Origin: Streptomyces sp. NBC_01224 | GTDB lineage: Bacteria > Actinomycetota > Actinomycetes > Streptomycetales > Streptomycetaceae | Reading direction: 5' to 3' | Assembly: GCF_036002945.1 (NCBI RefSeq) | Contig: NZ_CP108529.1 | Coordinates: 682,001-746,000 of the forward strand | DNA length: 64,000 nucleotides | Notes under the pieces: model-generated | Seen by the model: only the letters and a program-made list of their open reading frames with translations | Database searches by the model: none | What the model was told of the DNA's origin: nothing | Program-made: the position numbers and the translations under genes | Shown here: positions 25,399-33,635 of the stretch, in pieces | How positions within the stretch are numbered: the stretch's first letter is position 1 | How the letters are laid out: every line of letters begins with the position of its first letter

Positions 25399-25920
25399 CT
25401 ACCAGCCGGTCTTCACCCCGTTGTAGGACTGGCGGCAGGTGGCGTTGGACGCCTCGACGGAGAGCTTCTGCATGGCGTTCTTCCAGACCTTCTTGGCCAC
25501 GCTCTCCAGACCCCGGGTCTCGGCGGGGACGTTCGGCGCGTACTTCTTGATCGTCCCGATGGCCGCCGTTGTGAACTTGCTGCACTCCGGTCCGGTGGCG
25601 TTCTGGTACCGGGTGTCCAGGTCCTTGGCTACGGCTTTGCCGTTCGTGGTGGCCCAGCCGTTCCACGCCGCGCACGCGGTCTGCGTAAACGCAGCCTGGT
25701 CGGCCTCGGTCAGCGTCACGATCTCGTTCAGCAGGGCTTCCTGGACTTTGTCGGGCACCGTGAAGTACACGACGGGGAACTTGTCGAGGGTCTTGAGAAG
25801 AGACTCCTGGCACGCAGGGGGCAGCGGGGCCGCGTGCGCGAACGAGGGTGCGGCCAGGGCGGAGGCGGACAGGACAGCCGCGGTGAGAACGGTGCGCTGG
25901 ACGGCACGGCAGAGAGTCAT
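25399..25920 (-). CDS. Secreted four-cysteine protein, unknown function
   Basis: The 173-residue protein has a clear signal peptide ending APSFAHA at about residue 30. The helical mature part has Cys in PPACQESL, TACAAWNG, PECSKFTT and ATCRQSYN, probably two disulfides. Repeated W/K motifs such as VAKKVWKNAMQKL suggest an all-alpha fold. I do not recognise the family. The gene is isolated, with the ABC permease gene downstream of its promoter on the same strand. Confidence 0.72.
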   Translation of the reverse strand: MTLCRAVQRTVLTAAVLSASALAAPSFAHAAPLPPACQESLLKTLDKFPVVYFTVPDKVQEALLNEIVTLTEADQAAFTQTACAAWNGWATTNGKAVAKDLDTRYQNATGPECSKFTTAAIGTIKKYAPNVPAETRGLESVAKKVWKNAMQKLSVEASNATCRQSYNGVKTGW

Positions 25921-26069
25921 GACGGCTGATACTCCTTGAAAGAGAGGGTGTTCCGATCAGGGCGCGAACAGCGGCCCGGCTACAGAACGATCACCGGGCT
26001 GTGCAGGACACGGTCGAAACCGAGCCCTGCGGAAGCGGCGGTGATCCCAGCACGCGACGGTCGGGCAAG

Positions 26070-26918
26070 TCATGTGGGTCGTACGGGCTGCGAGGGTGTG
26101 CCGGGCTCCCCCGCGTCCATGTCCGGCTCGGACCGGTCCGGGCGTCGTTCTCGTTCGGACGGGAGCGCGTTGCGGGTGCGTCTGCGGAAGACGAGGAAGC
26201 CGGCGAACGCTGCCACGGTGAGCCAGAGAAGCTGGATGGCGAGGCCCTGGGACACCGATGTGGTTGAGAATGCCGCGGACATACTGGCCTGCACGGCCCC
26301 GTACGACGGCAGGAAGCGCATGACCGCGCTGTCCGATCCCGAGTTGGAGAGGGGGTTCTGCAGGGCGACGTCGATGATGCTGATCATCAGGATGGCGAAC
26401 ATGCCCTCCACCTCGCGGCCCAGCACTGACCCGAAGACCACTCCGAGCGCGCCGTAGGTCATGGCTGCGCAGAACAGCGCGGCGGCGAGCATGAGGGGTT
26501 GTCGGGGGGACCAGGCAACGCCGGTGACGGCCGTGGCGTATGCGGAGATGGCGGCACAGACCAGGGTGAGCGCGGAAAGCTTGGCGAGTACCAGGTGGAA
26601 GCGTGGGTAGCCCGCCATTGCCAGGCGGCGGTCGAAGGCACCGCCCGTGAACGTGGCGGCGAACATCATGAATCCGGCGATCAGCGTGACGGCGTTCAAC
26701 GCACCGGTGATCTGAGTGAGGTGGTTGCCGGCCGGGGACAGGACCTGACCCGTGGCCCGCAGCCGGAACGGCGCCGGACGGTCGGGAATGGTCACGTAGG
26801 CCAGGGCGATCCAGATCGGGATGTACAGGACCACCAGCAGCATGGCGAACCGGTTGCGGGCGTGCCCGATCAGTGCGTACCGGGAGGCGGTGACGAACAG
26901 GGACCAGTGCCTTCTCAT
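26070..26918 (-). CDS. ABC transporter permease
   Basis: From ATG 26918 the protein is 282 residues with about six hydrophobic segments: MLLVVLYIPIWIALAYVTI, TLIAGFMMFAATFTG, CAAISAYATAVTGVAW, AALFCAAMTYGALGVVFG, ILMISIIDVALQNPL, and a final QLLWLTVAAFAGFLVF. The C-terminus is charged. This is the ABC-2-type layout of drug or lipid exporters. The start overlaps the ATPase stop by four bases. It probably forms a dimeric exporter with that ATPase. It lies next to the lipid cluster but in the opposite orientation, so a role in exporting its product is only a possibility. Confidence 0.85.
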   Translation of the reverse strand: MRRHWSLFVTASRYALIGHARNRFAMLLVVLYIPIWIALAYVTIPDRPAPFRLRATGQVLSPAGNHLTQITGALNAVTLIAGFMMFAATFTGGAFDRRLAMAGYPRFHLVLAKLSALTLVCAAISAYATAVTGVAWSPRQPLMLAAALFCAAMTYGALGVVFGSVLGREVEGMFAILMISIIDVALQNPLSNSGSDSAVMRFLPSYGAVQASMSAAFSTTSVSQGLAIQLLWLTVAAFAGFLVFRRRTRNALPSERERRPDRSEPDMDAGEPGTPSQPVRPT

Positions 26919-27529
26919 GTCGTCGCCTCCGTCCGGGAGTCCTGGCGGTGGAGGCGGCCGCAGTCCAGGCGCCACAGTTCGTCCAGCCGCCCGATGTCGT
27001 ACGCCAGGTGCGAGACCACCAGCACCGAGCGCCCGGCGTCGCGCAGCCTCATCGCCAGCTCCCAGAAGCGCAGGTAGGTCTCCCAGTCGAAGCCTTGGTA
27101 CGGCTCGTCCAGCAGGAGAACCTCCGGATCGTGCATGAGCGCCAACGTCAGGTTCAGCTTCTGCCGGGAGCCGCCGCTCAGCAGGCCCGCGCGTTGGTCG
27201 AGGTACTCGGTGAAGGCCAGCGTCTCCATCACCTCCTCGGCTCGCCGCAGGTCCGCGAGCCCGAAGGCGCTCTTGAAGAAGTCCAGGTGCTGGCGGACGG
27301 TGAAGGAGTCGTCGAGAACCACGGCCTGCGGGCAGTAGCCGAACCTGCCGCTGTGGCGGACCGATCCGCGGTCGGGCCGGAGCTCGCCGGAGAAGGTCTT
27401 CAGCAACGTCGTCTTGCCGGCACCGTTCTCCCCCACGATCCCGGCCAGGACACCCGGACGCAGAGTGAGGTCGACGCCTCGCAGGACGGCGTGGTGCCGA
27501 TAGGAATGGTGCACATCTCTGACTTCCAT
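26915..27529 (-). CDS. ABC transporter ATP-binding protein
   Basis: ATG 27529 follows GGAG by 7 bases and gives 204 residues. It has Walker A GENGAGKTTLL, a Q-loop near GYCPQAVVLDDS, the signature LSGGSRQKLN, Walker B VLLLDEP, and the switch His in VVSHLAYD. It is short for the class but complete. It is translationally coupled to the permease gene. ATP hydrolysis drives export through the partner permease. Confidence 0.9.
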   Translation of the reverse strand: MEVRDVHHSYRHHAVLRGVDLTLRPGVLAGIVGENGAGKTTLLKTFSGELRPDRGSVRHSGRFGYCPQAVVLDDSFTVRQHLDFFKSAFGLADLRRAEEVMETLAFTEYLDQRAGLLSGGSRQKLNLTLALMHDPEVLLLDEPYQGFDWETYLRFWELAMRLRDAGRSVLVVSHLAYDIGRLDELWRLDCGRLHRQDSRTEATT

Positions 27530-27872
27530 CGTGCTGCTCCGTCGTGCCAGGTCTTCCGGATAGCGGCGAACCCGATCCGCCCGTGCCCAACGATCCGACC
27601 GCTCAACAGAAACGGTGCCGGGACCAGTACTGATCCTCGGCGTCAACCTGGTCACGCAGTGTCATACGTAGGGCGGAATTCGCGCGGAAGGACCGGTCCC
27701 AGGGGCGGCAGGGGCCGCTAGGGTGGCGCGTGCCGGCGAGCTCCTCAGCGCCTCCGAGCGCCGGCGGCTTCTCGGTGCTTCGTGTCCGGGCATCCCGGAC
27801 GGGGCGGGAGTCATGGCGTCGGCGGAAGCCCTCGCCCCTTCGATCCCGATCACGTACGAGTGAAGGTCAATC
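27530..27872. other. Divergent intergenic region between ABC exporter and lipid cluster
   Basis: No gene supported. It should hold the promoters of both directions. I see no strong palindrome; TAGGGT at about 27719 is a possible -10 for the monooxygenase operon. Confidence 0.35.
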
Positions 27873-29249
27873 ATGCGGAGAACGTGCGTGATCGGAGCTG
27901 GCCCGTCAGGGCTGGCCGCGTCCAAGGTCCTTGCGTCGCGGAACATTCCGTTCGACTGCTACGAAGCCGGATCGGGCATCGGCGGGCTGTGGCGATTCGC
28001 CAACGACAACGGCTTGTCCGGGATCTACGCGTCGCTGCACGCGAACATCTCGAAGGAGAGCATGTCCTTCGCGTCCATGGCCATGCCGGAGAACTACCCG
28101 GTCTTTCCGCATCACAGCCAGGTCCTGTCCTACCTGGAGGACTACGCCACGTCGTTCGATCTCCACCGTCACATCGACGTCGGCGCGGAAGTGACGGCGG
28201 CTCGGCCGCAGCGTGACGGCAGCTGGGAGGTCGCGTATCGGCGCCGTGGCGATCCGGCCGAGAAGTCGCGGCGCTACTCGGAGGTACTGGTTGCCAACGG
28301 ACACCACTGGGACCCGCACTTCCCGGACCCCGCCGTTCCGGGGGCCGAACACTTCGAGGGAACCACGATCCACTCGCACGAGTACCGCGCTCCCCACGCG
28401 TACGCCGGTCAGCGTGTACTGGTGATCGGCATGGGCAACTCCGCGTGCGAGATCGCCGCTGAAATCTCCCGCACGGCGGCGCGGACCCTTCTCTCCGCGC
28501 GCAGCGGTGCGCATGTGTTCCCCAAGATGCTCCTCGGCCGCCCGGCCGACCATCTGGTGTCGAGCCCGCTGTCCGATTTCCCGCTGTTCCTGAAACGTCC
28601 CGCCCTGCGGCTCCTCCTGTGGCTCGCCCGCGGCGGTCCGGCTCGCTACGGGCTTCCCGAACCGGACCGTGAACTCCTCACCACCCACCCCTCCACTTCG
28701 GACGAACTCCTTGTGCAGCTGGCCCGGGGGGCGGTTACCGCGAGGCCCGGCGTCAGCGGCTTCGGCCCCGACACCGCGGTCTTCACGGACGGGACCTGTG
28801 AGCGGGTGGATGCCGTGGTGTACGCAACGGGCTACAAGATCTCCTTCCCCTTTCTGGAACCCGCCGTGTTCGCCGCCCAGGACGGCCGCACCGAGCTCTA
28901 CCTGCGCACCGTTCCTCCTGGAATTTCCGGGCTCTACTTCATGGGTCTCGCGCAACCGTCCGGTGCGGCCTTCCCTCTGCTCGAGTCACAAGCGGAATGG
29001 ATCGCCGACCTGATCGACGGCTCGGCCGCTCTGCCGTCGGCGTCGCACATGACGCGAGCGATCCGGCGCGAATGGCGTCGGCACCGGAAGACCTACGCCC
29101 CCACCTACCGCCACGGGATCGAAATTGACTTCCGCTCCTACCGAAGGGCCCTCAGCCGTGAACGTCGAGCAGGCCGGCGTCGCACACGGAGCACAGCCCC
29201 GGACCTCCCCACCATGGTTGACCTCGCTCCAAGAGCCGACGCGCTGTGA
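27873..29249 (+). CDS. Flavin-containing monooxygenase (FMO-like)
   Basis: The 458-residue protein begins with the FAD-binding GAGPSGLAASKVL. It has the FMO fingerprint FEGTTIHSHEY (FxGxxxHxxxY), the NADPH-binding Rossmann motif VLVIGMGNSACEIA, and the YATGY motif. It uses FAD and NADPH to insert oxygen, classically at soft heteroatoms, in the cytoplasm; Baeyer-Villiger activity is also known in relatives. GAAGGT precedes the ATG. Its 3' end overlaps the WS/DGAT-like gene, so the two are one operon. In the lipid cluster it could oxidise the acyl chain or an attached amine; the substrate is unknown. Confidence 0.9.
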   Translation: MRRTCVIGAGPSGLAASKVLASRNIPFDCYEAGSGIGGLWRFANDNGLSGIYASLHANISKESMSFASMAMPENYPVFPHHSQVLSYLEDYATSFDLHRHIDVGAEVTAARPQRDGSWEVAYRRRGDPAEKSRRYSEVLVANGHHWDPHFPDPAVPGAEHFEGTTIHSHEYRAPHAYAGQRVLVIGMGNSACEIAAEISRTAARTLLSARSGAHVFPKMLLGRPADHLVSSPLSDFPLFLKRPALRLLLWLARGGPARYGLPEPDRELLTTHPSTSDELLVQLARGAVTARPGVSGFGPDTAVFTDGTCERVDAVVYATGYKISFPFLEPAVFAAQDGRTELYLRTVPPGISGLYFMGLAQPSGAAFPLLESQAEWIADLIDGSAALPSASHMTRAIRREWRRHRKTYAPTYRHGIEIDFRSYRRALSRERRAGRRRTRSTAPDLPTMVDLAPRADAL

Positions 29250-30468
29250 CCCGCTCAGTCAGGTTTTCCACCGGATGACCGGCAAGCACCAACTGGCCGT
29301 GGGATGGGCCGTACGGTTCCGCGGAGAGCCCCCCACACCGGACGAACTGCGCCGGCACCTATGGGAGAGGCTGGCCGAACTACCGACGCTGACCCACTGC
29401 ATCCAGGACTTCCCGGCGCCGCGGTTCGTGCCCGCGTCGGACCTCGACCCCCGAAGGCATGTGCGAGGTCTGACCGCGACAGCTCCCCTGAAGCGGTGGC
29501 AGGACTGTGTCCAGGAGGTGCTCGGACGGCCTCTGCCGACCGCTCCCCATCCCCCCTGGGACCTCTGGCTGATCCACGGATACACCGAAACGCCCGAGTA
29601 CGTTCTCGTGTTCCGCATTCACCACGCCATGGAGGACGGCGCGGGGCACCACTACGTATTGCAGACGTTGTTCACCCCGCGAAGGTCGGCCGGATCCGGG
29701 GACGGACATCCGCCGCGTCATGCAGCGGGACGCGTCTCCCTTCGGGGCGTGCTCGGCGTCGTGAACGACATCGCGCACAGTTTCCGGGGCGCCGGCACCT
29801 GGCGCGTGCTGCGCCGGCCCCCGACGGGGAAGCTCTCCGCGGCCTTCTGCACGGTCGGGACACGACGGCTGCTCACCGTTTCCAGAGCTCTCGGCACAGA
29901 CGTCAGCGCGGTCTTCCTGACCGCCCTGACCGGAGCCATGCGCGCCGTCGCTCTGGCCGAGGGGGAGCCTTTGGCACCGCTCCCGCTCTCCTGGCCCCTC
30001 TCGACCCGAACGGGCAGCGAGAGGGGAGCCGTGGGCAACTTCCTCACCATGCTGCGCGTCGAGTTGCCGTGTGACGAACCCTGCCCCCTTCGCCGCCTCT
30101 CCCGTATCACCCGCCAGCTGTCACCCGGGAACACCGAGCGGAGAATCCGGACCTCCCTCGCCCTCATGCGGCTCGCACCGCGTCCCGTGACCCATTGGAC
30201 GCTTCGGCGGCTCATGAGCCCACGCCACGTCCCTGTCGTCGGAACCTATTTCCCCACGGCCATGCCGCAGCCGTCCTTCGGGGACGCTCGGCTGGACGGT
30301 GCGCTCGGGCTGGGTGCCCCTCTGCCGGGTCAGCTCTGCCACCTGACGCTGCTCAGACGCCGAACCGAGTGTGAGCTGTCCGTCGTCCACGACGGAGCTC
30401 TCCCCCAGGGCCGCGACATCCCGCAGCTGTGGCTGGCCGCTCTCCAGGAGCTCGAAGCACGGATCTGA
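29158..30468 (+). CDS. WS/DGAT-like O-acyltransferase (first of two)
   Basis: From GTG 29158 the protein is 436 residues. The catalytic motif HHxxxDG is present as HHAMEDG (His155-His156). A C-terminal PVVGTYFPTAMPQPS and an ECELSVVHDGAL strand follow, as in wax-ester synthase/diacylglycerol acyltransferases of actinobacteria. These enzymes join acyl-CoA to fatty alcohol or diacylglycerol. A TTG at 29125 is a longer alternative; I prefer the GTG preceded by GAAGGGCC. It overlaps the monooxygenase gene by 92 bases, an unusually long overlap that ties the two activities together. It is shorter and more diverged than classic AtfA-like proteins, so the acceptor may differ. Confidence 0.85.
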   Translation: MNVEQAGVAHGAQPRTSPPWLTSLQEPTRCDPLSQVFHRMTGKHQLAVGWAVRFRGEPPTPDELRRHLWERLAELPTLTHCIQDFPAPRFVPASDLDPRRHVRGLTATAPLKRWQDCVQEVLGRPLPTAPHPPWDLWLIHGYTETPEYVLVFRIHHAMEDGAGHHYVLQTLFTPRRSAGSGDGHPPRHAAGRVSLRGVLGVVNDIAHSFRGAGTWRVLRRPPTGKLSAAFCTVGTRRLLTVSRALGTDVSAVFLTALTGAMRAVALAEGEPLAPLPLSWPLSTRTGSERGAVGNFLTMLRVELPCDEPCPLRRLSRITRQLSPGNTERRIRTSLALMRLAPRPVTHWTLRRLMSPRHVPVVGTYFPTAMPQPSFGDARLDGALGLGAPLPGQLCHLTLLRRRTECELSVVHDGALPQGRDIPQLWLAALQELEARI

Positions 30469-30470
30469 CC

Positions 30471-30487
30471 GAGCGGCCGGCCCGCTC
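30471..30487. terminator. Short hairpin between convergent acyltransferase genes
   Basis: GAGCGG and CCGCTC (6-base arms, 5-base loop) lie in the 25-base gap between the two convergent WS/DGAT-like genes. A weak but well-placed bidirectional terminator. Confidence 0.4.
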
Positions 30488-30493
30488 ATGCCG

Positions 30494-31810
30494 TCAATTG
30501 GTTGGCACCGGCGCCGAGGCCTCCTCCAACTCGCCCACGGCCTGCTCCCACAGGCTCGGCAGCAGTTCCGCCAGCGGAAGGCCGCGGTCGGTCACGAAGG
30601 ACACCTCGGCCCAGGTGCCGAAGAACGACAGACCCACCCCGAAGAGGTGGCCGGGGAGGAGCAGGGGGAGCAGGACGGTACCGGTCACCTGGGTGGCGCC
30701 CAGGCTGCCCTCGTTGGCCAGCGGCATGGACGTGGCCAAGATGTCGGTCACACGGGGCGAGAACACGCCCCGCATATACCACTCGGTTGGACGGTCTGGC
30801 ATAAATCTGACCAAATCCTGGATGGCCTGCCGCCACGGCTCGCTCCTCAGCCTCGCGGTCGTCGCCATGACGCGCCCCAGCCGCCGCACGGGCAAGTCGT
30901 CGTCCGAAGAACCCCCAGGGCGCCCAGGAGCGGGGTTCACGGGCAGTTCCATCGGCAGGGCGAAGCAGCGGTTGCCCCACGTCTGTTCCTCGTCCCGGCG
31001 CCGGGCGTCGACTGGCACCAGCGCGGAGATCCGCGGCAGCGATACGCCGGACTGTGCCGACCAGGCGGACAACGCCCCGGCAAGAGCGGCGAGATGGGCG
31101 TCGTGAGCCGATCCGCCCTGCACTGTGCCGATCCGCCGGAGACTGTCCAGCGGTACGCGGCCCCGCCACAGCCGCCTGTCGCCCGTCGGCACGAAGGACG
31201 CAGCCGGTCCGCGACTGCGGGTGGCGAGGGCGGCGAGGGCCGCGAACCCGAACTTCGCGGCCAGGCCGAGCGCCAGTCCCGCCCTCCGCGGCAGGTCGGC
31301 GCGGCGGCCTGCCCGGAGCACGGGGCGGGCGGAAGGCTCTCCTTCGCCCAGAAGGACACGAAAGGTCTGTGCTGCGGCCGAGCCGTCCTGGCAGGCGTGG
31401 TGGAACCGGTAGCACACGGCGTACTCGTCGGGCGCGTGGCCGTGGACGAGCCAGATCCCCCAGCGTGCGCCGGGCGGGAACGGCGCGTTGAGCGCCATGT
31501 CTATGGCGGACTCCCACTCCGCCGGACCGTCCGCGACCGCCTCGTGGACATGCCGCTCAACGGTGAAGTCCGCGTCCGGTCGCCACCTGGAGCGTCGGGT
31601 CTCGCCGTCCACGCGGGTCGTGAACATGGGAAGCCGGGCCACGCACATGCCCACGTACGTGCGAAAGTCGGCCAGGCTCGGAGGCGGACCGCTCAGATAC
31701 GCGACACCGCCGGCATCCCAACGGACGTCGGGATGAGTCCGTTCCAGGTTGAGGAACGCGCGGTCTACGGAGTGAGTGCGGTGGTGGGCGGACTGAACGG
31801 ACACGGTCAT
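30494..31810 (-). CDS. WS/DGAT-like O-acyltransferase (second of two)
   Basis: From ATG 31810 (GGAG upstream) the protein is 438 residues. The active-site motif HHACQDG is intact (His137-His138). Other family marks are VPVDARRRDEEQTWGNRCFALPMELPV and an ILATSMPLANEGSLGA segment near the C-terminus. It is transcribed convergently with the first copy, and the two are clearly different in sequence rather than a recent duplication. It may have a different acceptor. A promoter with TATAAA-like sequence lies about 110 bases upstream. Confidence 0.85.
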   Translation of the reverse strand: MTVSVQSAHHRTHSVDRAFLNLERTHPDVRWDAGGVAYLSGPPPSLADFRTYVGMCVARLPMFTTRVDGETRRSRWRPDADFTVERHVHEAVADGPAEWESAIDMALNAPFPPGARWGIWLVHGHAPDEYAVCYRFHHACQDGSAAAQTFRVLLGEGEPSARPVLRAGRRADLPRRAGLALGLAAKFGFAALAALATRSRGPAASFVPTGDRRLWRGRVPLDSLRRIGTVQGGSAHDAHLAALAGALSAWSAQSGVSLPRISALVPVDARRRDEEQTWGNRCFALPMELPVNPAPGRPGGSSDDDLPVRRLGRVMATTARLRSEPWRQAIQDLVRFMPDRPTEWYMRGVFSPRVTDILATSMPLANEGSLGATQVTGTVLLPLLLPGHLFGVGLSFFGTWAEVSFVTDRGLPLAELLPSLWEQAVGELEEASAPVPTN

Positions 31811-32411
31811 GAGGGCTCCAGTCTCGTCGGCCGACGGGCGCGCAGACGGACGGGCGGACAGCCGATCGGGCGGACCCGCGCGGCACCGATTCGTCGCCCC
31901 GCTCGTATGACCACGGTTTATATCGCGCAGTCGCACGCCCGGAACCCGGTTTCGCGCGCTGCCCGCGCGGATTTTCGGTCGCGTCGCGCAGAGCTACGTG
32001 CCGTGCGCCGCCTGCCGGCCGCGCCACCGGGCCGCCTGGACCGGCTCGCGGAAACCGGCCGCGAAGTCACCCGAAATGATGACAAGGTCGCGGACGGCCC
32101 GGACGGGTGACAGCGTGTCCCATCGAGCCTGCGCAACGGGGCTGTTGGCGTACCGCAGGGGGCACAGGGCGTCCCCCGTTCCCTCGCCCTGATACTCCGT
32201 TCGGGTGAGCCGGCAGACCGGGGGCCCCGCCGCCGTTCACCATCTGTCACTGTTCCTCTTGCATCGGTGGTCGCCGAGTCGGAGGAGGCCCGGGGACCGA
32301 GGGTCGGCGAGCTCGCGCCGCACGGGCGGGACGAGCCGGGACGGACCCCGTCAGCCACCGGTCGTCCGCACCACTGCGTGCGTTCCTGTCCCTTTCGAAG
32401 CTCTTGGAGTC
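31811..32411. other. Divergent 600-bp intergenic region inside the lipid cluster
   Basis: I support no gene here; ORFs in all frames are Arg/Pro/Ser-rich noise. An AT-rich island near 31915-31925 (GGTTTATATCGCG) is the best promoter candidate for the minus-strand acyltransferase. The plus-strand reductase and synthase operon must start somewhere between here and 32411. Confidence 0.4.
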
Positions 32412-33524
32412 ATGGTCGTGCACGTCGCCCTCACCGGCGCCACCGGATTCCTCGGGCTCCGTCTCTTACGCCGACTGCTCACCACGCACGCGTCGTTGAC
32501 GGTATTGACCCATGCGAGGTCGGGCGACGCGCTGCACCGCATCACCCGGTTCTTCGAGCTGTCCGGCGATCCGGACACGCTGATCGCGGCACTCCCCAGC
32601 CGGCTGCGAGTGGTGGAGACCGAGCTGGAGCGGCCACGGCTGGGGCTGTCCGGAAACGACTTCCAGAAGCTGGCCGACGGACTCGACGCGATCTGGCACA
32701 GCGCGGGAAGCATCAACCTCGAGGACGACCTCGCACGGCTGCGCCGCATCAACGTCGAAGGCACGCGGCACGTACTTGAGTTGGCCGCCGCCGGACACAG
32801 GAACCCCGCGGTCCACCACGTGAGCACCGCCTTCGTGGCCGGGGCACGGCGCGAAGGTGTGGCATACGAGGACGAGCTGGACGACACGTACGGCTTCGAG
32901 AACGCCTACGAGCGCTCCAAGTACGAGGCGGAGGTCCTGGTCCGTGCGTGGTCTCGGGCACACGACCGCCCAGTCCTGGTCCTGCGGCCGAGCATCCTGG
33001 TCACGGATCTGCCGCCGCACCCGGACCTGCCCTCGCACCCCCTTCAGGTCATCGAACGGATCCTGCAGGACTCGCTGCGCACCGCCGGTCTCGCCGGCCC
33101 CGGAATCCCCGGGTCCAGCCGTCCGGAGATACGGCTGGTGGGCCACCCGCACGGTCATCTGAACCTGATGCCGGTGGAGGACGCGGCCGAGGTCATGGTG
33201 CGGTTGGCCGGCCGGCCGCCCTCGGGGGGAGTCGACACGTACAACGTCGTCCACGGTCACGACGTCCCCGTTTCAACCATCGTCGCGCTCCTGGAACGGC
33301 TTGTGCACCTGAACCTCGACGTTGTCGCCAGGAAGCCCGACGACGCGTCCGTGCTGGAATCCCTGCTGGACTTCTACCCAGGCTTCACGGCCTATCTCAG
33401 TCACCGTCGCCGCTTCGACGACACCCGCGTCCGGACCCTGTTCGGGCCGTCGACAACCGGGTTCCGGGTGGACCTGGACTACCTGTGGTCCGGTCTGGGT
33501 CCGAGGCCGGCGACGGCGGGCTGA
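32412..33524 (+). CDS. Stand-alone SDR-type thioester / fatty-acyl reductase
   Basis: The protein is 370 residues (ATG 32412; GTG 32418 has the better spacing from GGAG). The Rossmann motif VALTGATGFLGLRLLRRLL lies at residues 5-23, and a catalytic Tyr166-Lys170 in YERSK. IWHSAGSINLEDDLARLRRINVEGTRHVLELA and HLNLMPVEDAAEVMVRLAG follow, as in the NAD_binding_4/thioester-reductase group. Such domains release ACP- or CoA-bound chains as aldehydes or alcohols with NADPH. It has no carrier or adenylation domain, so it must take its substrate from elsewhere, most simply the adjacent synthase. Residue 19 is encoded by TTA, implying bldA dependence. It lies 111 bases upstream of the enoyl-reductase gene. 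Confidence 0.85.
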   Translation: MVVHVALTGATGFLGLRLLRRLLTTHASLTVLTHARSGDALHRITRFFELSGDPDTLIAALPSRLRVVETELERPRLGLSGNDFQKLADGLDAIWHSAGSINLEDDLARLRRINVEGTRHVLELAAAGHRNPAVHHVSTAFVAGARREGVAYEDELDDTYGFENAYERSKYEAEVLVRAWSRAHDRPVLVLRPSILVTDLPPHPDLPSHPLQVIERILQDSLRTAGLAGPGIPGSSRPEIRLVGHPHGHLNLMPVEDAAEVMVRLAGRPPSGGVDTYNVVHGHDVPVSTIVALLERLVHLNLDVVARKPDDASVLESLLDFYPGFTAYLSHRRRFDDTRVRTLFGPSTTGFRVDLDYLWSGLGPRPATAG

Positions 33525-33635
33525 CCGTCGCCCGCACCCAACCACGCGCCCTCTCCACCGATCGCGACCACGACTGCGTTCCCGACCCCCGGGTACGCCT
33601 GACCCGCACACGCCCATCCCCGCTGGAGCCCGCCC

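Noticed and set aside
27662..27872. A short leader gene upstream of the flavin monooxygenase
   Set aside because: No ORF there has a start with ribosome site or a recognisable sequence.
31918..32358. 146-codon minus-strand ORF in the cluster's divergent promoter region
   Set aside because: Composition is Arg/Ser/Ala-rich in all frames, no ribosome site, no domain.
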